Of a DNA stretch of 64,000 nt, positions 1 through 12,775 are shown piece by piece; positions within the stretch are counted from its first letter, which is position 1; every line of letters starts with the position of its first letter. The translations under genes and the position numbers were made by a program. Location: NCBI RefSeq assembly GCF_052324685.1, contig NC_135218.1, forward strand, positions 17,051,979 to 17,115,978, read 5' to 3'. The notes under the pieces were generated by a model, which worked only from the letters and a program-made list of their open reading frames with translations, ran no database searches and was not told where the DNA came from. The stretch comes from Brachyhypopomus gauderio (lineage: Eukaryota; Chordata; Actinopteri; Gymnotiformes; Hypopomidae).

Positions 1-2114
1 TCAGAAACATGTTAAATTACAGACATACCAGTAAAACTGCTGCAATGTGTTGAAATGTGTATATATATATAATTTTTTTAATATTTTGTGGGAATTTTAT
101 ATGCCAAAGTATCATTTTGGTATCAAGATTACTACGCTGGTATCGAACTCAAAATTCAGGAATCAAGACAACCCTAATCTGAACACCATCCTTATTCTGG
201 AGTAAAATAATAATCACAGGCCTGTGATGACCAAACATATAATATTTTAGGCACATTTACCATTCAAATTCAAAAACACACATCTATTAAAGGAGTAAAA
301 TGTTACTTAACATGTTATTTAGTGTTCATAAAAATAAAGGAATTGTACAGCTTTTAAAATTGTTGTTTCTAGGTCTTACTAAATCTATACGATCACAGCC
401 ATTGAGAACCATTCACATCAAACTCACATGACCACATTTTCAAGGCTATTTCATTCTGTCTTGCTATAAACGCTTCTAACATAACATTAAATGATTCTGG
501 AGTGAATGCTCTTAAGCATGAAATAAGCTTACAGAGAGTAGCTAGGCCAGGTCTGGAGAGAGTCATTAAACCCTGCTGAAAGCATAACAACGACAAACTC
601 CTGAAAACACAGCAGGAGGGAGATCTTCTTCACAGAGCTGAGATTAGAATGCGCAGATAAGGTTACGGTCTGTCAGCTGCCATTACCCTGTCAGACGGGA
701 AGGCACCCTTGAGGTCAAATACTCACTAGAACCGAGTAAGGAAAGACCCTGACATGTAGCCAGGGTTAACAGTACTATGGTAATCAGCATAGGTGGGGAC
801 TCTGTGATTCTGCAGCCTGCTGTACAGTTGTACAGCTGACTGAAAATCTAACCTTACACCTCAATACACAAATAGAGTAAGTATTAGTGTTGTGAAAGAA
901 TGAAAGAAAACACAAATATATTCAGGCAGGTTTCAGATAAAACATGATATTAAAATGTTTTTGCAAGTATAATATCTTTGTTTGTGTCACTGCTTCAGCC
1001 AAATCCTGAAGCCCAGTTATTTTCTTGCTTAATGGAGAACTCTGTAAAGTCCACCTGATGTGCCTGTACATGTACCCGTCAACCTGCCATTATGCCTTCA
1101 AAACCCCAGACAGCTCCGCTTACTAACTCCACATCCAGGACACACACACATCCACCCCCTCACACACAAACATCCACACACATACACACAAATACCCACA
1201 ACCCCACAGATATATACACATACAAATGCACACACCTTGTGTCTACTTATCAAGGAAAGACATCCTGTTATGTTGTCTCAGATACTAATGCAGCCCCATG
1301 AAGAGACCAAGGACTTCAAGATCACTCACACACAACCAGTGAGGAGATTCTGGTGCACCTGTGTACTGTTCAAAATGTCACAAGAAACGATAGAATCATC
1401 AAGGAAGTGAACAGAGCCGTATCCACTAGTGTTTGGTAGAAATGCACTGACCTGATAGATTTTTGTTGCCAGTGAAATACTCTGGCTAGTTTTTCCTTTC
1501 CATGTTCATTTAGGATGAAATGTCAGCATCACTTATTTCTACTCATAACTAACCACCCAAGACTATGATTAATGGCACAATCTGCTCAAGTTCGTGTCTG
1601 GAATGGGGCACCTCAGTCCTGGGGGTGCTGGGAAAAACCCCCTGTGAGCCCCAAGATGATGCAGCAACTGTGCCGTGCACATAGAAAAGAAATCGAACTG
1701 TAGAATTAGCATAACAATGTAACACGTGTACATAAAAACACCCAATTCTTTGGGTTGTTAATATCTACGGTTTCTATGCATGTCACGTTTTTACAAATCG
1801 ACAAAATATCTTATTTAAACATGTCTCTGACCAAGCTTCAGTGGAGCCAGAGAAGAACCTCAATGCCGAAATCAGCATTGTTCTACTGATGCCTATCAGA
1901 TACTCTTATAGTCTTTAACACCAGGAAAACGTGTAAATACATACACAGGTAAGGGTGCGCAATGCTGCAAAGTAAGAAAGTCTTCAAAAATAGAAGTGTC
2001 AATTAACAAAATACAAAGTGAATGAACAAAAGAGAAATCTGAATCAAATAAATTGATTGATCAATTCAAAACAGCATCAACACTTTTAGGTTGACTATGA
2101 TTTCGTTTTGACAT

Positions 2115-3324
2115 ATAGGTTGTTCTAAACATCTTGGAGAACTAATCACAGATCTTCTGTGGCGCAGTCTTGCTCCACTTGCTTGTCCCTTCATGCAATC
2201 CCATACACATTCAGTGATGTTGAGAACAGGGCTGTGTGTGGGGGTCTCATCACCACCCCCAGAACTCCTTGTTCCTCTTTACGCTGAAGATTTGTGACAG
2301 GAGTTCTTAATGACATTGGCTGTATGTTTGGAGTTGTTGTCTTTCTGCAGAGTAAATTTGGAACTAGTCAGACACTTCCCTGATGGCATTTCATGAGGGA
2401 TAAGTAACTGCCTGTATTTCCCTGCACAGAGGACACCATTCGTCCTGACAAAATGCCCAATAACTCCACTGGCTGAAACTTGCAAGAAGCCTCCATCATG
2501 CTTCACTGCTGCCTGTAGACACTCATTACTGCAACAAACCGCCTCCCGTTCCAGCCGAACATTTCAAATTCTGACTCACCTCCAAGTACCCGCTTCCCTT
2601 TTCCTGCCCCTTATTTCCTGTGTTGTCTTGCATGGTCAGTTGAGTCACTTAGCTTTTTTACTACGTTGAAGTATTGGCTTTTTGTCTGCAATTCTTCCAT
2701 GAAGAGTACTTCTGACCTGACTTCCCTGAACAGTAGAGGAGTGTAACCGAGTCCCACTGGTTACTGCCAGCTCTGAGCTGATGTACTGCTGCACATGTTC
2801 TGATTTCATCTGCTGCCCTTGGCTGACCGTGGCGTCTACAGTCCTCAACGCTACTGGTGCTTCTTCAAAAGATCTTGTACACTACCAGTCTGCTTAAAGT
2901 CTTTGCCTGGAAGAGACTCACGGATGTAGTACAACTATGACTTGTGACATGAAGCTTCCACAACCTCACCTTTGAGTCCCAGTTTAATGCCTCTGATGTG
3001 GCAGTTACTGCTTCAGTTAAAGACTGTGTTTCAGACTACATATGAACACGATGATCATTATCAACTGTTTGTTATAATTGGTTAATCACACACAAGACTA
3101 TAATTTTACAAAATCCCTGACTTTGTGCAAGTGCTTCCAGAAGACATTATGCTGTTTTGAAGGCTTAGGGTGGTCACAGAAAATATTGATTTAATTTATA
3201 TTTCCCTTGTTTAATTCACTTAGCATTTTGCTAATTGGCAAAAATAAACCACCACCTCTATTTTTAAATCATTCTTATTTTTCAGCATTTTTCCACACCT
3301 GTCTAAACCTTTTGCACAGTACTG
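2115..3324 (-). mobile_element. Decayed Tc1-like DNA transposon
   Basis: The sequence from about 2115 matches, from memory, the minus strand of a common fish Tc1-like transposon. The right end, CTTTTGCACAGTACTG at 3309-3324, is the typical outer inverted-repeat sequence of that family (CAGTACTGTGCAAAAG on the other strand). The left inverted repeat could not be found, so the left boundary is the start of recognisable similarity. The element lies in a dlg1 intron. Its coding part is broken by many stops and small deletions, so it should be immobile. Confidence 0.8.
2150..2960 (-). pseudogene. Tc1-like transposase pseudogene
   Basis: Minus-strand fragments recall Tc1-family DDE transposase. 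One piece (2645-2848) includes a VSQGQQMKSE stretch and then SGTRLHSSTVQGS and LHGRIADKKP, recalling the helix-turn-helix region before the catalytic core. A second piece (2279-2506) carries the LQKDNNSKHTANVIKN stretch near the second catalytic Asp region. The pieces lie in different frames with stops between them and no intact start, so this is a pseudogene. It has no link to dlg1 function. Confidence 0.75.
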
Positions 3325-4952
3325 CACACACACACACCCCAGTCTTAGGTTGGATCCTAGGTATAGTCCACAGTAGACCATAGTATGAAACACTCTTTCA
3401 TTCCCTAAAGAGGAGGGCTCATGTGTATTTAGTGGCACATATAATATCAGGATTAAAGCTACAGTACATTCATGCCCCCTCTGCAGTCTAATACAGTACA
3501 AGCACATAATAAATATATGATTAATAACAAGGTCAGTGTAAGCAGTTGCCCTGGAGAGACAATTTGTGGTTCATTACATTACCAGTACTGATGTATCAAT
3601 AGAAGTTCCCATAAGCTCTCAGGCCTCCATAACAATTTTATTCATAAATAGTTACTGACTCCTGTGTGGTGGGCTGAGGATCAGGAAATCACTACATAGA
3701 AGATTACCCTGCAAGTGATCATGTCGAGAGACGGATTAATCTGGATTAGGGGTGGGGGGGCTATCACACACACATCTCTGCAGGTTTAGGGTGAAACACT
3801 TTCATCAGTGCTACATGAATGGGATGAAGAACAGATGACTAGCCAAAAACTAGCCATTTGGTAGACTGCTTATTCCCATACAGCCTTCCCACACTGGCTG
3901 GTACAACCAGCGTTTTCCCTTTTTGTTAACTTGGGAGAATTTGACCAAATGCACATTAATCTTTTTTTTTTTTTGGACGGCCACCTCATTTTTCCAACCT
4001 CGCCCTATGTGTGCCTGGTTCAACACATCTAGATGAATTCAAGGCAGAGGTTAATATGGCAATAGCAATTAACAAGCAAGGCACTGTGCAGCCCTCGTGT
4101 ACAGACTACAGTGACTGTGCTCCAATCAGGGCTCAGATAAAGCATCTCACACAAGCCAATCGACGACAGACCAAGAACCAGGGTCAACCTAATCAGATAT
4201 AGCCTACAGTAAACTTAAATGACAACCATAGGATGCATTCCAGAGGTGTGGATGCTGTACTGCTGTACACTATAATTAGATATAAAATCTACAACCACCC
4301 CCCCTCCCCCGGCGCAAACAGACTAAACATGCAAAAAGTGTCCTTCGTAAATTAAGAAATAATTAAATAATTCCTTCCTGATATAGTATCGGCTTATATA
4401 GTATGACCAAAAAATGACCAATTGTTCATGAGGGTGAGTTTTATTCGCAGTAAGCTTCCTTCTATTTAACACCAGTTATGGCGTAAAACAGTCAGAAACG
4501 GGCTTGAAACCTTGATCTTGATTCAACCTTGACCTGTTGAATTCAACAGTATAAAGCTATTACCACGAACACATTAAACTATGTAAATGAATTTCCACTT
4601 TGCTTAGGTTGCCCGGCCTCAAGACAAATTTCATCATTCTCTATTTCAGCTAAAAAAAAATGATGCATTACCACCTGGACGAATTAAGGAGCTGTGCGGT
4701 TGTGATTTCCGAGCTCCAATCACAGCCCCAGACTCGGTAAGAGCTCCACGTCTGAATCGCTGAATGCAAATACCTTCCGCAGGTGTGGAGCGCTGCATGA
4801 CGTTGTTGGAGCAGCCTGCTGACTGTGTGGGTCACGTCCTGGTAAGGTCAAAACCTGTTCCACCATCTCACACAGCCGAAACGTGCTGCTCAGCGCACGA
4901 TGCCAAAAACAATCAGAACACCATTAGATTTGCTCCACTTGCAGACTCTTAC

Positions 4953-5253
4953 CTATTAGGGCTTGAAAGAGGGAGCTCTGAAACACGCCGATAACTCTCT
5001 CAACGGAGTGTCGGAGGTGAGGATCATCAGTCTGGCTCAATTTAGCCCTGTATTCCTCCAGGAGCCGCAGCGCTCTCTGAGTGTCTGAAAAGTTTATTTA
5101 AGTTAATGGAAGCAAAATAAACGACGATTATATATATAATATATATATATAAATAATTGTTTTTGCATATGAAAATGCAAAGCGGTTGAATACAACATAA
5201 AATCTAAAGTTGTAAACTACAATTGTAATCTCACCTTTCTTCCTTACTGGCAT
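4953..5253 (-). CDS. dlg1: dlg1 5' end: start exon and L27-domain exon (partial gene)
   Basis: This is the 5' coding end of discs large homolog 1 (SAP97), a MAGUK scaffold at cell junctions and synapses. The start exon (5253-5235) encodes MPVRKK and ends in phase 1 at a GTGAG donor. The next exon (5084-4953) follows a TTTTCAG acceptor and encodes [18 protein letters not shown] onward through [10 protein letters not shown], ending at a GTAAGAG donor. That is the DLG1 L27 domain, which mediates hetero-oligomerisation with CASK- and MPP-type partners. Joined, the exons give 50 codons plus one base, and the split codon would begin Asp as in other DLG1 proteins. The ATG has A at -3. A CCCCAG just upstream suggests the ATG exon follows a 5' UTR intron. 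PDZ, SH3 and GK exons were not found in 1-4900 and should lie further left. The fish paralogue (dlg1a or dlg1b) was not resolved. Confidence 0.9.
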
Positions 5254-5399
5254 GATGAATCCTGGGGATTAAATCATACACTGGCAAAAAGATGGTAGGG
5301 AGTTGTTTGAATCATTTGAAAGTATTATTATTCGTTTTTATCCTCCGTTCACCAGATTAATACGTTGTATGCGCGGCAACTGGCACGATGCTCCCTGAA

Positions 5400-5950
5400 T
5401 GGAGCAAACTGGTCAAGATGCAATAAGAGGGTAAAGGTTAAACTAAAAAAATCCTTGCAACTCTGCTACCAATTCTATTAAGCAGGGCGACCTCCTGTCA
5501 CAACTCCGTAATCAACCCTGAACAAAAACTTTTGACTTTAGCTCGCGGAGATGAATGAATGGGACAGACCTGTTACAGCCAGCGTGCACAACGACAGAGA
5601 CAATATGGGAAAGAATATGCCCAAACTATTCTTGCAGAAGCAGCACAGGCAGCAGTAATAAACCAGTCTTCTCCGAATGGTATGCAAAGTTGCAGGCAAT
5701 CAACACGGTGCACTCTGGGTGGGTCCCATATGCCAGAATCCAGTGTTATGCCGCTTCCTTGATCCGTATACGTTCCCAAACAAAACTTCTTTGATCCTGC
5801 CCCCTCTACTTTCTACCAGTGTTTCCGAAAATCCTAACTTTCCTCCAAAATGGCGACCTTGATCGGGAAACAAATCACATGATCCGCCGCCTTCCCCGTC
5901 CGTTCAATAGAGCCTCCATGTAGGTGCAGGACGGTTCGGGTTAAGACTCG
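5400..5950 (-). promoter_or_regulatory. Probable dlg1 promoter / 5' UTR region
   Basis: This stretch upstream of the dlg1 start is richer in CpG than its surroundings. It holds an AAAATGGCGACC motif at about 5847-5858, which is YY1-like (GCCATTTT core on the minus strand). The splice acceptor just before the dlg1 ATG implies that a non-coding first exon starts somewhere here. The exact start site cannot be read from sequence alone. Confidence 0.4.
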
Positions 5951-6761
5951 GCGAAGCCAGGTGTGGTCTGACTCGTGTTTTTGTTCATTCTTTGCATGTG
6001 GAGCTATGTACACGTAGGCAGTCCGCGAGAGGCTCCTCGGTACATTTTATATATTTGTATAACACAGAAGAAATCTGCTGTTTAGTGATGATTTTCATAG
6101 GGAAGGTTAAATCGCATGTCATACACTTTTTGTACTGCGTAGAGCAGAGACGAGACAGGATAGATTCTGACTTTGTCAAATGATTTGTTTATTTTTGCTT
6201 TGATCGAGGGTATAAATAAATCTCTTTGAATTTGATCAATTTTCATTTATCGGATATTTCCCAGTAAAACAGCAATGGGCTATAGTTTAACTTAAATTTT
6301 TTTTAACTTTTGCCTGTAGGCTAGTCTGATGAAGCTACACAGTTCAATAGTTAAACTTAGGAGTCTTGCTACAGTACAATGGCACCCTGCAAAACCCAGA
6401 TTTATACAAAGTACATTTGACCGAGTATGTTAAATCATAAGCGACCGAGCCTGTTTTGCCTGTGCATTCCTTCTACCAATCAAGCTTGTTTTTCTGCATC
6501 TTATTAAAATAATAAACGATAGAGGCAAGAACGGACCATCTGAAGATCATTGCAGTTTTGACCCATCCAATACTATGGGCGATGTGCTACTTGTGAAGGA
6601 CAGATACTGGCTAGCTTTGAATAGGAGATTGGTTTAAAATGAGAAGTTATTTTTTGAGGCTGCTGTGTATTTTCTGTCATTTCATTTTATTGATCTAGCA
6701 CTAAAGCCACTTTACAAAGTATAATATATTCTTAATAAATGACCGTTCCAAGTTAAATGAC

Positions 6762-6984
6762 TTTATTTAAAAGTATGACAGTTTGACATAAGTTAACACT
6801 GTCAGGAACAATGTCAGTCCTGTTTGGCCCTGTTGGTGATGCTGGTCTCTGAAATGTCATTGTCAGTTGTAATAATCTTGTGATAGGATGAATGCCTGTC
6901 ACATGATTCCACTGTCATGCCAGAACTGGGTGGAGTGAAGCTGGCCTCAGCTCAGAGCACAGTGGTCTCTTTTTCCTGCAGCAC
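6762..6984 (-). CDS. Possible terminal exon of an unidentified gene
   Basis: On the minus strand a good pyrimidine-rich acceptor (TTTGTCTTTTAG) is followed by a short frame, VLQEKETTVL, and a TGA at 6952-6954. About 185 bases downstream is an AATAAA signal (6762-6767). This is the layout of a last coding exon with a 3' UTR, and the end TTVL would fit a class I PDZ ligand. I do not recognise the protein and found no convincing upstream exons between 7000 and 17000, so it may be chance. Confidence 0.2.
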
Positions 6985-8102
6985 CTAAAAGACAAAGCAG
7001 TTGTTCAACAGGCTTTCCATTTGCAGCAAAGGCAAAGAGGACTAATGACAGAGGTGATCGTGCTAGCAAACTAGAACACTTCAAGGGAAAATTTGTTCCT
7101 GGTCCAATTTCTGTAGTAATGCTATCCTATCGTGTTTGTTTAACCTATCCTAAGAGCCTCTCAGACCATAATTCAGTCTAAAACTTTATAATGGACCCTT
7201 ATTAAAGGTCCTGGGAAACTGAAACACTTGGACGATACTCAGAAAGGTCAATAAAAGTAAAGCAAATTCATGAATGTATTTAGTCAATGCAGGTCCCTTA
7301 AGACCTCATATAAAGTGGTGGAGTCATAACTTGTAATGCAACTATGAATACTTGCAGAAGTATGACCATTAGTTTAAATCTAGTTTGTGCCTTAGAGAAC
7401 TGTCACCCAACTTTTGTTTAATCAAATTGCTCTATCTTTGTCACGTTTTTTTGTTCTTGCATTACTAACTGTGCCTGGTGGAGGTGAGTTTCTGCATCAT
7501 GGCTATGTCTTAAATCAGAAAAAAAGTTCATAAACTATTGGTATCGTGTAAACATAGACTTGGGAAATGTATGTTTTAATTTAAGTAGTATTGCTTTAAA
7601 GAATACATGGGAGTGTCGAGTCTGTTTTTGTTTCAAGAAATATCAAGCAGTAAAGTAGTAAGTAGAGTTCTCACTCTTTGCCACATTTGTATGCTCAGGT
7701 TTGAACCAGGGGTTTAAATTATTTATTTCCTTCAGGATAGTGTATGTTTTGAAAAAAATTGTTTCACTATAAAAAAACATTCTGTTCTCAGTCTAGACAT
7801 CTGGATCAGACAGTGCTAGAAATTGTTGCTCATTTGCAAAGAGGCTCTGACCTTTGGAATTAGAGTCAAATGAAAGGGTGTTTACTCTGAAAGCCTCTCA
7901 TTTATGCTGAGATACAGTAGGGTGGGCTCTTTATTTCTTAGTTGAAATATTTTATGTTCAACACTTTCACATTTTTTGAGGGGGCGGGGGTTACTTAGTC
8001 AAGTAACCAATTACGTAATATTTGAATTTGCTTAAGACAGACATGCTATCTCTGAAATAATGTGGATGAACATGTTTATAGCAGGTGTGTTTCGGGTTTA
8101 TG

Positions 8103-8130
8103 TCCCATCTACAGAAAACAGTAGATGGGA
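8103..8130. repeat. Perfect 10-bp-stem hairpin
   Basis: TCCCATCTAC and GTAGATGGGA are perfect inverted copies around an 8-base loop. No gene or element boundary explains it. Confidence 0.5.
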
Positions 8131-8224
8131 GAACAAATCAAATGTTTGAAAGCAATCACTAGGTGGCACTGTTTCACATTTTCAATAAATTGTCCCATTG
8201 AATGGTGTCATTGGGATATTTTCT

Positions 8225-8300
8225 TTGGCGGCCGGATTGAGATTATTGCCAGGCGGTGTCTGGCGTGGGCCGCATGTTGAACACCCCAGGTTAAGCATGT
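8225..8300. repeat. Fragment of a dispersed fish repeat
   Basis: The stretch has GGCGGCCGGATTGAGATT, then GGGCCGCATGTTGAAC and CACCCCAGGTTAAG. These resemble, from memory, one end of a dispersed non-autonomous repeat common in fish. It is short and diverged, and the family is not assigned. Confidence 0.35.
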
Positions 8301-11299
8301 CTTCCATGGAATTCCATGTTTAAATGAATTGCATCCAAATTATGCGAATGTACTTTATCATAGAGAACAATGTATTCTATTATCATAACAGTGGCATGTC
8401 ATAAAAAATGCAGCATTTCATATCTAGCACAGAAGTTCTTTTAGCATTCCACTCATTAGAGCCCACTGTGGGAGAGATGTGGGTGGATTTGTAGGTCACC
8501 GACCAACAAAATCTACGTCTGTTCAGAGTAAACAGTCTGACGCCTCCCTGACATAATTCAGCAGTCTGCATGTGCACCACATTTGTGTCAGATTTATACA
8601 AGGCATACTTTTGTTGTTTTAACTGATGTTTCATATCAGTGGCATGGTATGTTTGGTTGTGCAGGATAAAGCCCTTGCCTGACTGGCATTTCCATAAATG
8701 TTTTCTGAAAGCACATTTCAGAGGGAAATACGTCTGTGGGAAAAAAAACTCGAATGCAATATCTGTGAACACCATGCACTGTTTAGAGTAATGGCATTGA
8801 CTCAAAGAGTGATTTGAAAAAAGCAGCACCTGTCATGCAATCTGCAATGAAAACAGATCTGAGGGGAAACCAATCTACTGCGCTACAACACACGAGTGCT
8901 TATTCAGCATCTTGAAGTGTGAGTAATAACTACACTGTGCGTCCTGCAGACCTGGCACATCCTGAGGCAAGAAAAGCGATTTGAATATAGAGGTGGTGAC
9001 ATGAGCAGAACGATGTTATGGTTGGATCACACATCTCTTGGCAATCACTCAAAGCACTAATTAGTGATCCAAAATGACTATGTATGTTGTATAACATAAA
9101 TACGTCTGCACATATAAAACATGCAGATGACCAAACAGTGGTTATTTTAATGATGTGCATGATGTTAATATAATGAAATTAAGCAGAGGATAAAATGTCC
9201 ATGTCAAAATGCACAACTGTCATATAGTCAGTGATGCTAATCCTTTGTATTACTGATAATAAAGAATTTGATTTTTTTGCAGCCATTAATTGACGGGTGT
9301 TAATTAGGCCTGTCACAGATCACTGATAGACAGTATGGACTTATTGAATATATTCCTATAGCCTTTGTGCTTCTTTGAAGCAGTACTGCACAATAGCAGC
9401 TGTCACCAGGGAGGGCCTTCAGGGGGCAACATTGAGACACTGAGATGTTTGTCAAGGGAGAAAAGACCCATCAATTGCATTCAGATAAGCAATGGGATAT
9501 AATGACGTATTATAAGTATTATTCAAACCATAGAATCACAGAAAACCATAGAATCCTCTGTCATGTTCAGAAGCATGCCTTGACTTCAAATGACAGGAAT
9601 GAAACTGGACGAATTTCAATTTTGTGTAGTTATTCTGAGCATTTAAGCACTCTAGAACTGTAAAAGAAATCCTCCAATGCTAATACACACTTATGGAGTC
9701 TGGCTTTCCTCACTGATCTAACTGAACATCTCACCTTGTAAGTAATCCGTGTTTCATATCCCAAAAGATTAGGTTCATTCACATTGTTGGACTGATATCT
9801 TTAATGCACCAATTTTGATTACACTGCTCTTTTATTTCAGATATTTACAAGTACAGAGTGAAATATAAATAGAGAATAACAATACCCAGTTCTCATCCCT
9901 ACTCAGGTGCTTGCAAGGTTTCCTCAGCCTGGCAGACTCTGCTGTCGACCTTTGATCATGTGAAAGCCTCATGCTGCCTGTGCTAGCTAGTCAACACTGC
10001 CACTAACCTTAGAGTAGCACACAGGACACCAGTGCTTATTCTAGTGGCACATGTTATTACCATCATTGATGTCCCCTTTTATCTTTTTGGTTTTTTAGAA
10101 GGTCTGGTTGAAGAGGGTGAAGGAGAGACAGGTCTTCCTTCTTGATAAAAAAATTCTTCTTCTGGAAGAATTGTCCAAAATCTTAAGCAAATAATTTATG
10201 TAACTGCATTTCTATATTCTCTAAAGGTAAAGGCCCTTTTGTCCTCATTCAACTAGTCTTTATGTCATTTTTAAGTGTTATATTATTAGATCATCTCTTT
10301 TTATTCAATTCCCGCTTGACTTTCTTTTCTATGAATGTCATAAGTTTCCAGGTGAGTAACTACAGTATGCTTAGAGACAGTCAGACTATAATTTAGTATA
10401 TATAGATATTCTATATATATATGTAAAGATATTCTTATATTCAGAGCTGATGAAACTGCAGTAATCCCCAACTATAGTGCAGAGCCTTGGCACACGGCCT
10501 AAGCAGAGAGAGGCAATCAGAACAGTAGTGAGTACGTGTTTATTTATGTTTATCATTTTGTAATATTGGAGACGTTTTGGTGTTTTCTGTAGAGAACATC
10601 TTTCTTTGTCACTGCCATGGATCTGATTTGATCTTTCCTTTGGATGTCTGCCACTTTTACACTTAGCAAATGACCTCAGGGGTATTTAATTAAAAGAGGA
10701 AACTGGACACATGAGACCTCGTTTCATTTAGGACTTGTGTAAAGTTTAATTTGTGGAAGGTCAACTAAGACTGTATAGCACATTTTCTGGAGGGGCAACG
10801 CTTGCTTATTGTCAAGCACAGGCTCATCTAATAATGATGTGATGAAACTAGCATGACTCTCATTGTTATCATTTCTGGTTAACCAATCATCTGCTTAGTG
10901 AACACTGACCCTCAGTGGTGAAGTATACATACTACATAAGCTCCTTGAAAGGAAAATGTGGACCGATCCTTCTCACCATTAATACTACAACTGAGAAAAA
11001 TTCATGAGTAAGAGCTAATGAGTAAGAATTTACAGCAAAGGGTTAAAAAAAGTGACAGCCAAGGTTGTCTTGTAATTACAGGTGCTCACTGTTATAGTAA
11101 TCATCTGAATTGAAACAGTTGAGTTGCTATTTGTAGAACATATTTGCCAGTACAGAAATTGAGACCAGTCTTATTGATTTCCTTCTAATGAAGGGTGCAA
11201 CCTGTCCAACATCCATGGAGCTAGATGGATCATTATCCTGACTCACTGCCCTCTGTTGGTAGCATAAACAACAACTCTGGATTAACTCTGAATTGTTGA

Positions 11300-12270
11300 C
11301 TTGACTTGATAACCTAAGACTACAGGAATAAATGTTGTTCTGACGTTGGTATCACTTGGGACTGCTACATCTGTCACTATGCCCTCTTCTGGTGATTGTT
11401 ACTGTTATGTCTGGTTCCTTAGCCATTACCATGTTGTCAGTCTCTATCGGGAAGTCCCACAGAATCCTAACTCGATCGTTCTCCACCACCATTTTGGGAT
11501 TTCCAGAGTGTACTTGGCACAGATATTTCTGTACATTATGGCAACCCCTTGGTTATGGTGTTCCTTAAAAGCTCTTCTTGCTAGCATCTTGTATCCCACT
11601 ATTATATGGTAGACCAACTCTGGGGCATCTTTGCACAGCCTCCATCTGGATCCTGCCTGTGTGGTAGATCCCAGCCTCTATTGTTCTTCCCATGATTAGT
11701 GCTTCTGTCCACTGCTTCTTTTCCAGCCATTGGTACTTGGGATCAAACCCTCTGTGCATTGTGAGCAGTTTCCTTGTCTTGATGTCGGTGGTTTCTATCT
11801 CCTCCTTTGGCCAGCGTATTATGCCAGCAGGTCCCGGGTAACCTGATGGTAGAGTGTAGGTGTTGTTCCTCCCATTCCGCTGTATTCCCAGGACCTACAT
11901 CACTCTCTGTAGGTATTTGGCTGTAGCTGCTTTCCTTGTGGCCTCTTCATAATTCCCTCCAGCCTGTGAGATTAAGAAGTGGCTGCCCTCAACATCTGTT
12001 ATGTTTCCTTCTGGTACAATAATCCCCTCAGTCCAAACTACCTTCCCCCTCCCTGTAATCATCCGACCACACGTATCCAGTCTGAATGACATTCAGATGT
12101 CATTGCTGTAAATCCCGGTGAGACGGCTTAGCTGGTCGATGTCTCATTCACTTCTGCCATACAGCTTGATGCCATCCATGTAGTGGAGATGACTGATGGT
12201 CACTCCATTCTGTAGCCAGTATCTGTAGACACTCCTGGTGTGATTTTTCTGCTGGGATGCAGGCCTAGCG
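11300..12270 (-). mobile_element. Decayed non-LTR retrotransposon (LINE), RT C-terminus and downstream region
   Basis: Read on the minus strand, broken frames encode the C-terminal part of a LINE polyprotein. In order they are a reverse-transcriptase segment with HYMDGIKLYGRSE at about 12155-12190, SFRLDTCGRMITGRGKVVWT, RKAATAKYLQRV, GIIRWPKEEIETTDIKTRKL, and the tail ILWDFPIETDNMVMAKEPDI near 11430. The active-site box that should read YMDD reads YMDG, so an essential Asp is lost. There are several stops and frameshifts. The copy is 5'-truncated, as is usual for LINEs. The same family recurs at 51795-52470. Confidence 0.8.
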
Positions 12271-12659
12271 CCCCCTACAGGTCAGACAGCTGAGTCTTTT
12301 TGTTTGTTTGCTTCTTATTCTCTGCTTTTACCTATAACATATTCTATCCCCATGTACCAATGTCTCTATACTGTCTAAACAGTCTGACTGCACGTGGGAA
12401 CAGCTCTCACAAGTGAAGCCTGTGGAAACACACAATGGCGAGTGCGCTGGAGAAATATCAAATGCAGCCAGAAGAGACTGAAGAGGAGAGAATCAAAGTG
12501 GTTTTCTGATTACGTAACTTCAAACTGCAAAAAATTGTGACTTCTGAAAACTATTGTACATTTATGTATTTTTAAACTGTCCAATATGTTTAAACAATTT
12601 TTGAAATAAAAGTGAATTAAAAGCATAGTTACCTTAAATAAGATGAACACGAACCAGTC

Positions 12660-12775
12660 ACAGACAGACACTGACTGTATCAGAATATCCTTTATTACCT
12701 GGGCCTCGTTGCTTAGGTTACTGCCCCTGCACCCCGGACCCAGATAAGCAGTTGCAAATGGATGGATGGATAGAT
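12660..12775. repeat. SINE-like fragment ending in ATGG repeats
   Basis: The order is GGTTACTGCCCCTGCACCCC, GGACCCAGATAAGCAGTTGC, then AAATGGATGGATGGATAG. This matches the usual 3' end of a dispersed fish repeat with a GGATAAGCGG-like box followed by ATGG repeats. It is diverged and no internal promoter boxes are left. Confidence 0.5.

Larger units (their letters stand above)
1..4900. other. dlg1 intron sequence, no further dlg1 exon recognised
   Basis: This stretch lies downstream of the dlg1 L27 exon and should be part of its second coding intron. I looked on the minus strand for the exon that normally continues DIQEFYE and for PDZ-domain segments, and saw none. The contents are AT-rich sequence, an imperfect ACACAC-rich stretch at about 1140-1235 and the Tc1-like relic described separately. 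Confidence 0.5.
5951..11299. other. Intergenic region between dlg1 and the LINE relic
   Basis: No confident gene was found here. It contains a possible orphan terminal exon at 6762-6984, a short perfect hairpin at 8103-8130, a fragment of a dispersed repeat near 8225-8300 and two CTCF-like motifs (8156 and 11244). The 148-codon frame at 8383-8829 on the minus strand shows no domain, no splice support and ordinary intergenic composition. Confidence 0.5.

Noticed and set aside
4650-4735. Possible plus-strand exon with an acceptor-like TTTCAG, an ATGATG start and a GGTAAG donor
   Set aside because: It lies inside the dlg1 intron on the opposite strand, encodes nothing recognisable and has no partner exon.
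8383-8829. 148-codon open frame on the minus strand
   Set aside because: No domain, no promoter or splice context, and composition like the surrounding intergenic DNA.
10099-10194. Plus-strand stretch after a TTTTTTAG acceptor encoding KVWLKRVKERQVFLLDKK and on to a stop
   Set aside because: Short, A-rich, no relative recognised and no upstream exon; probably chance.
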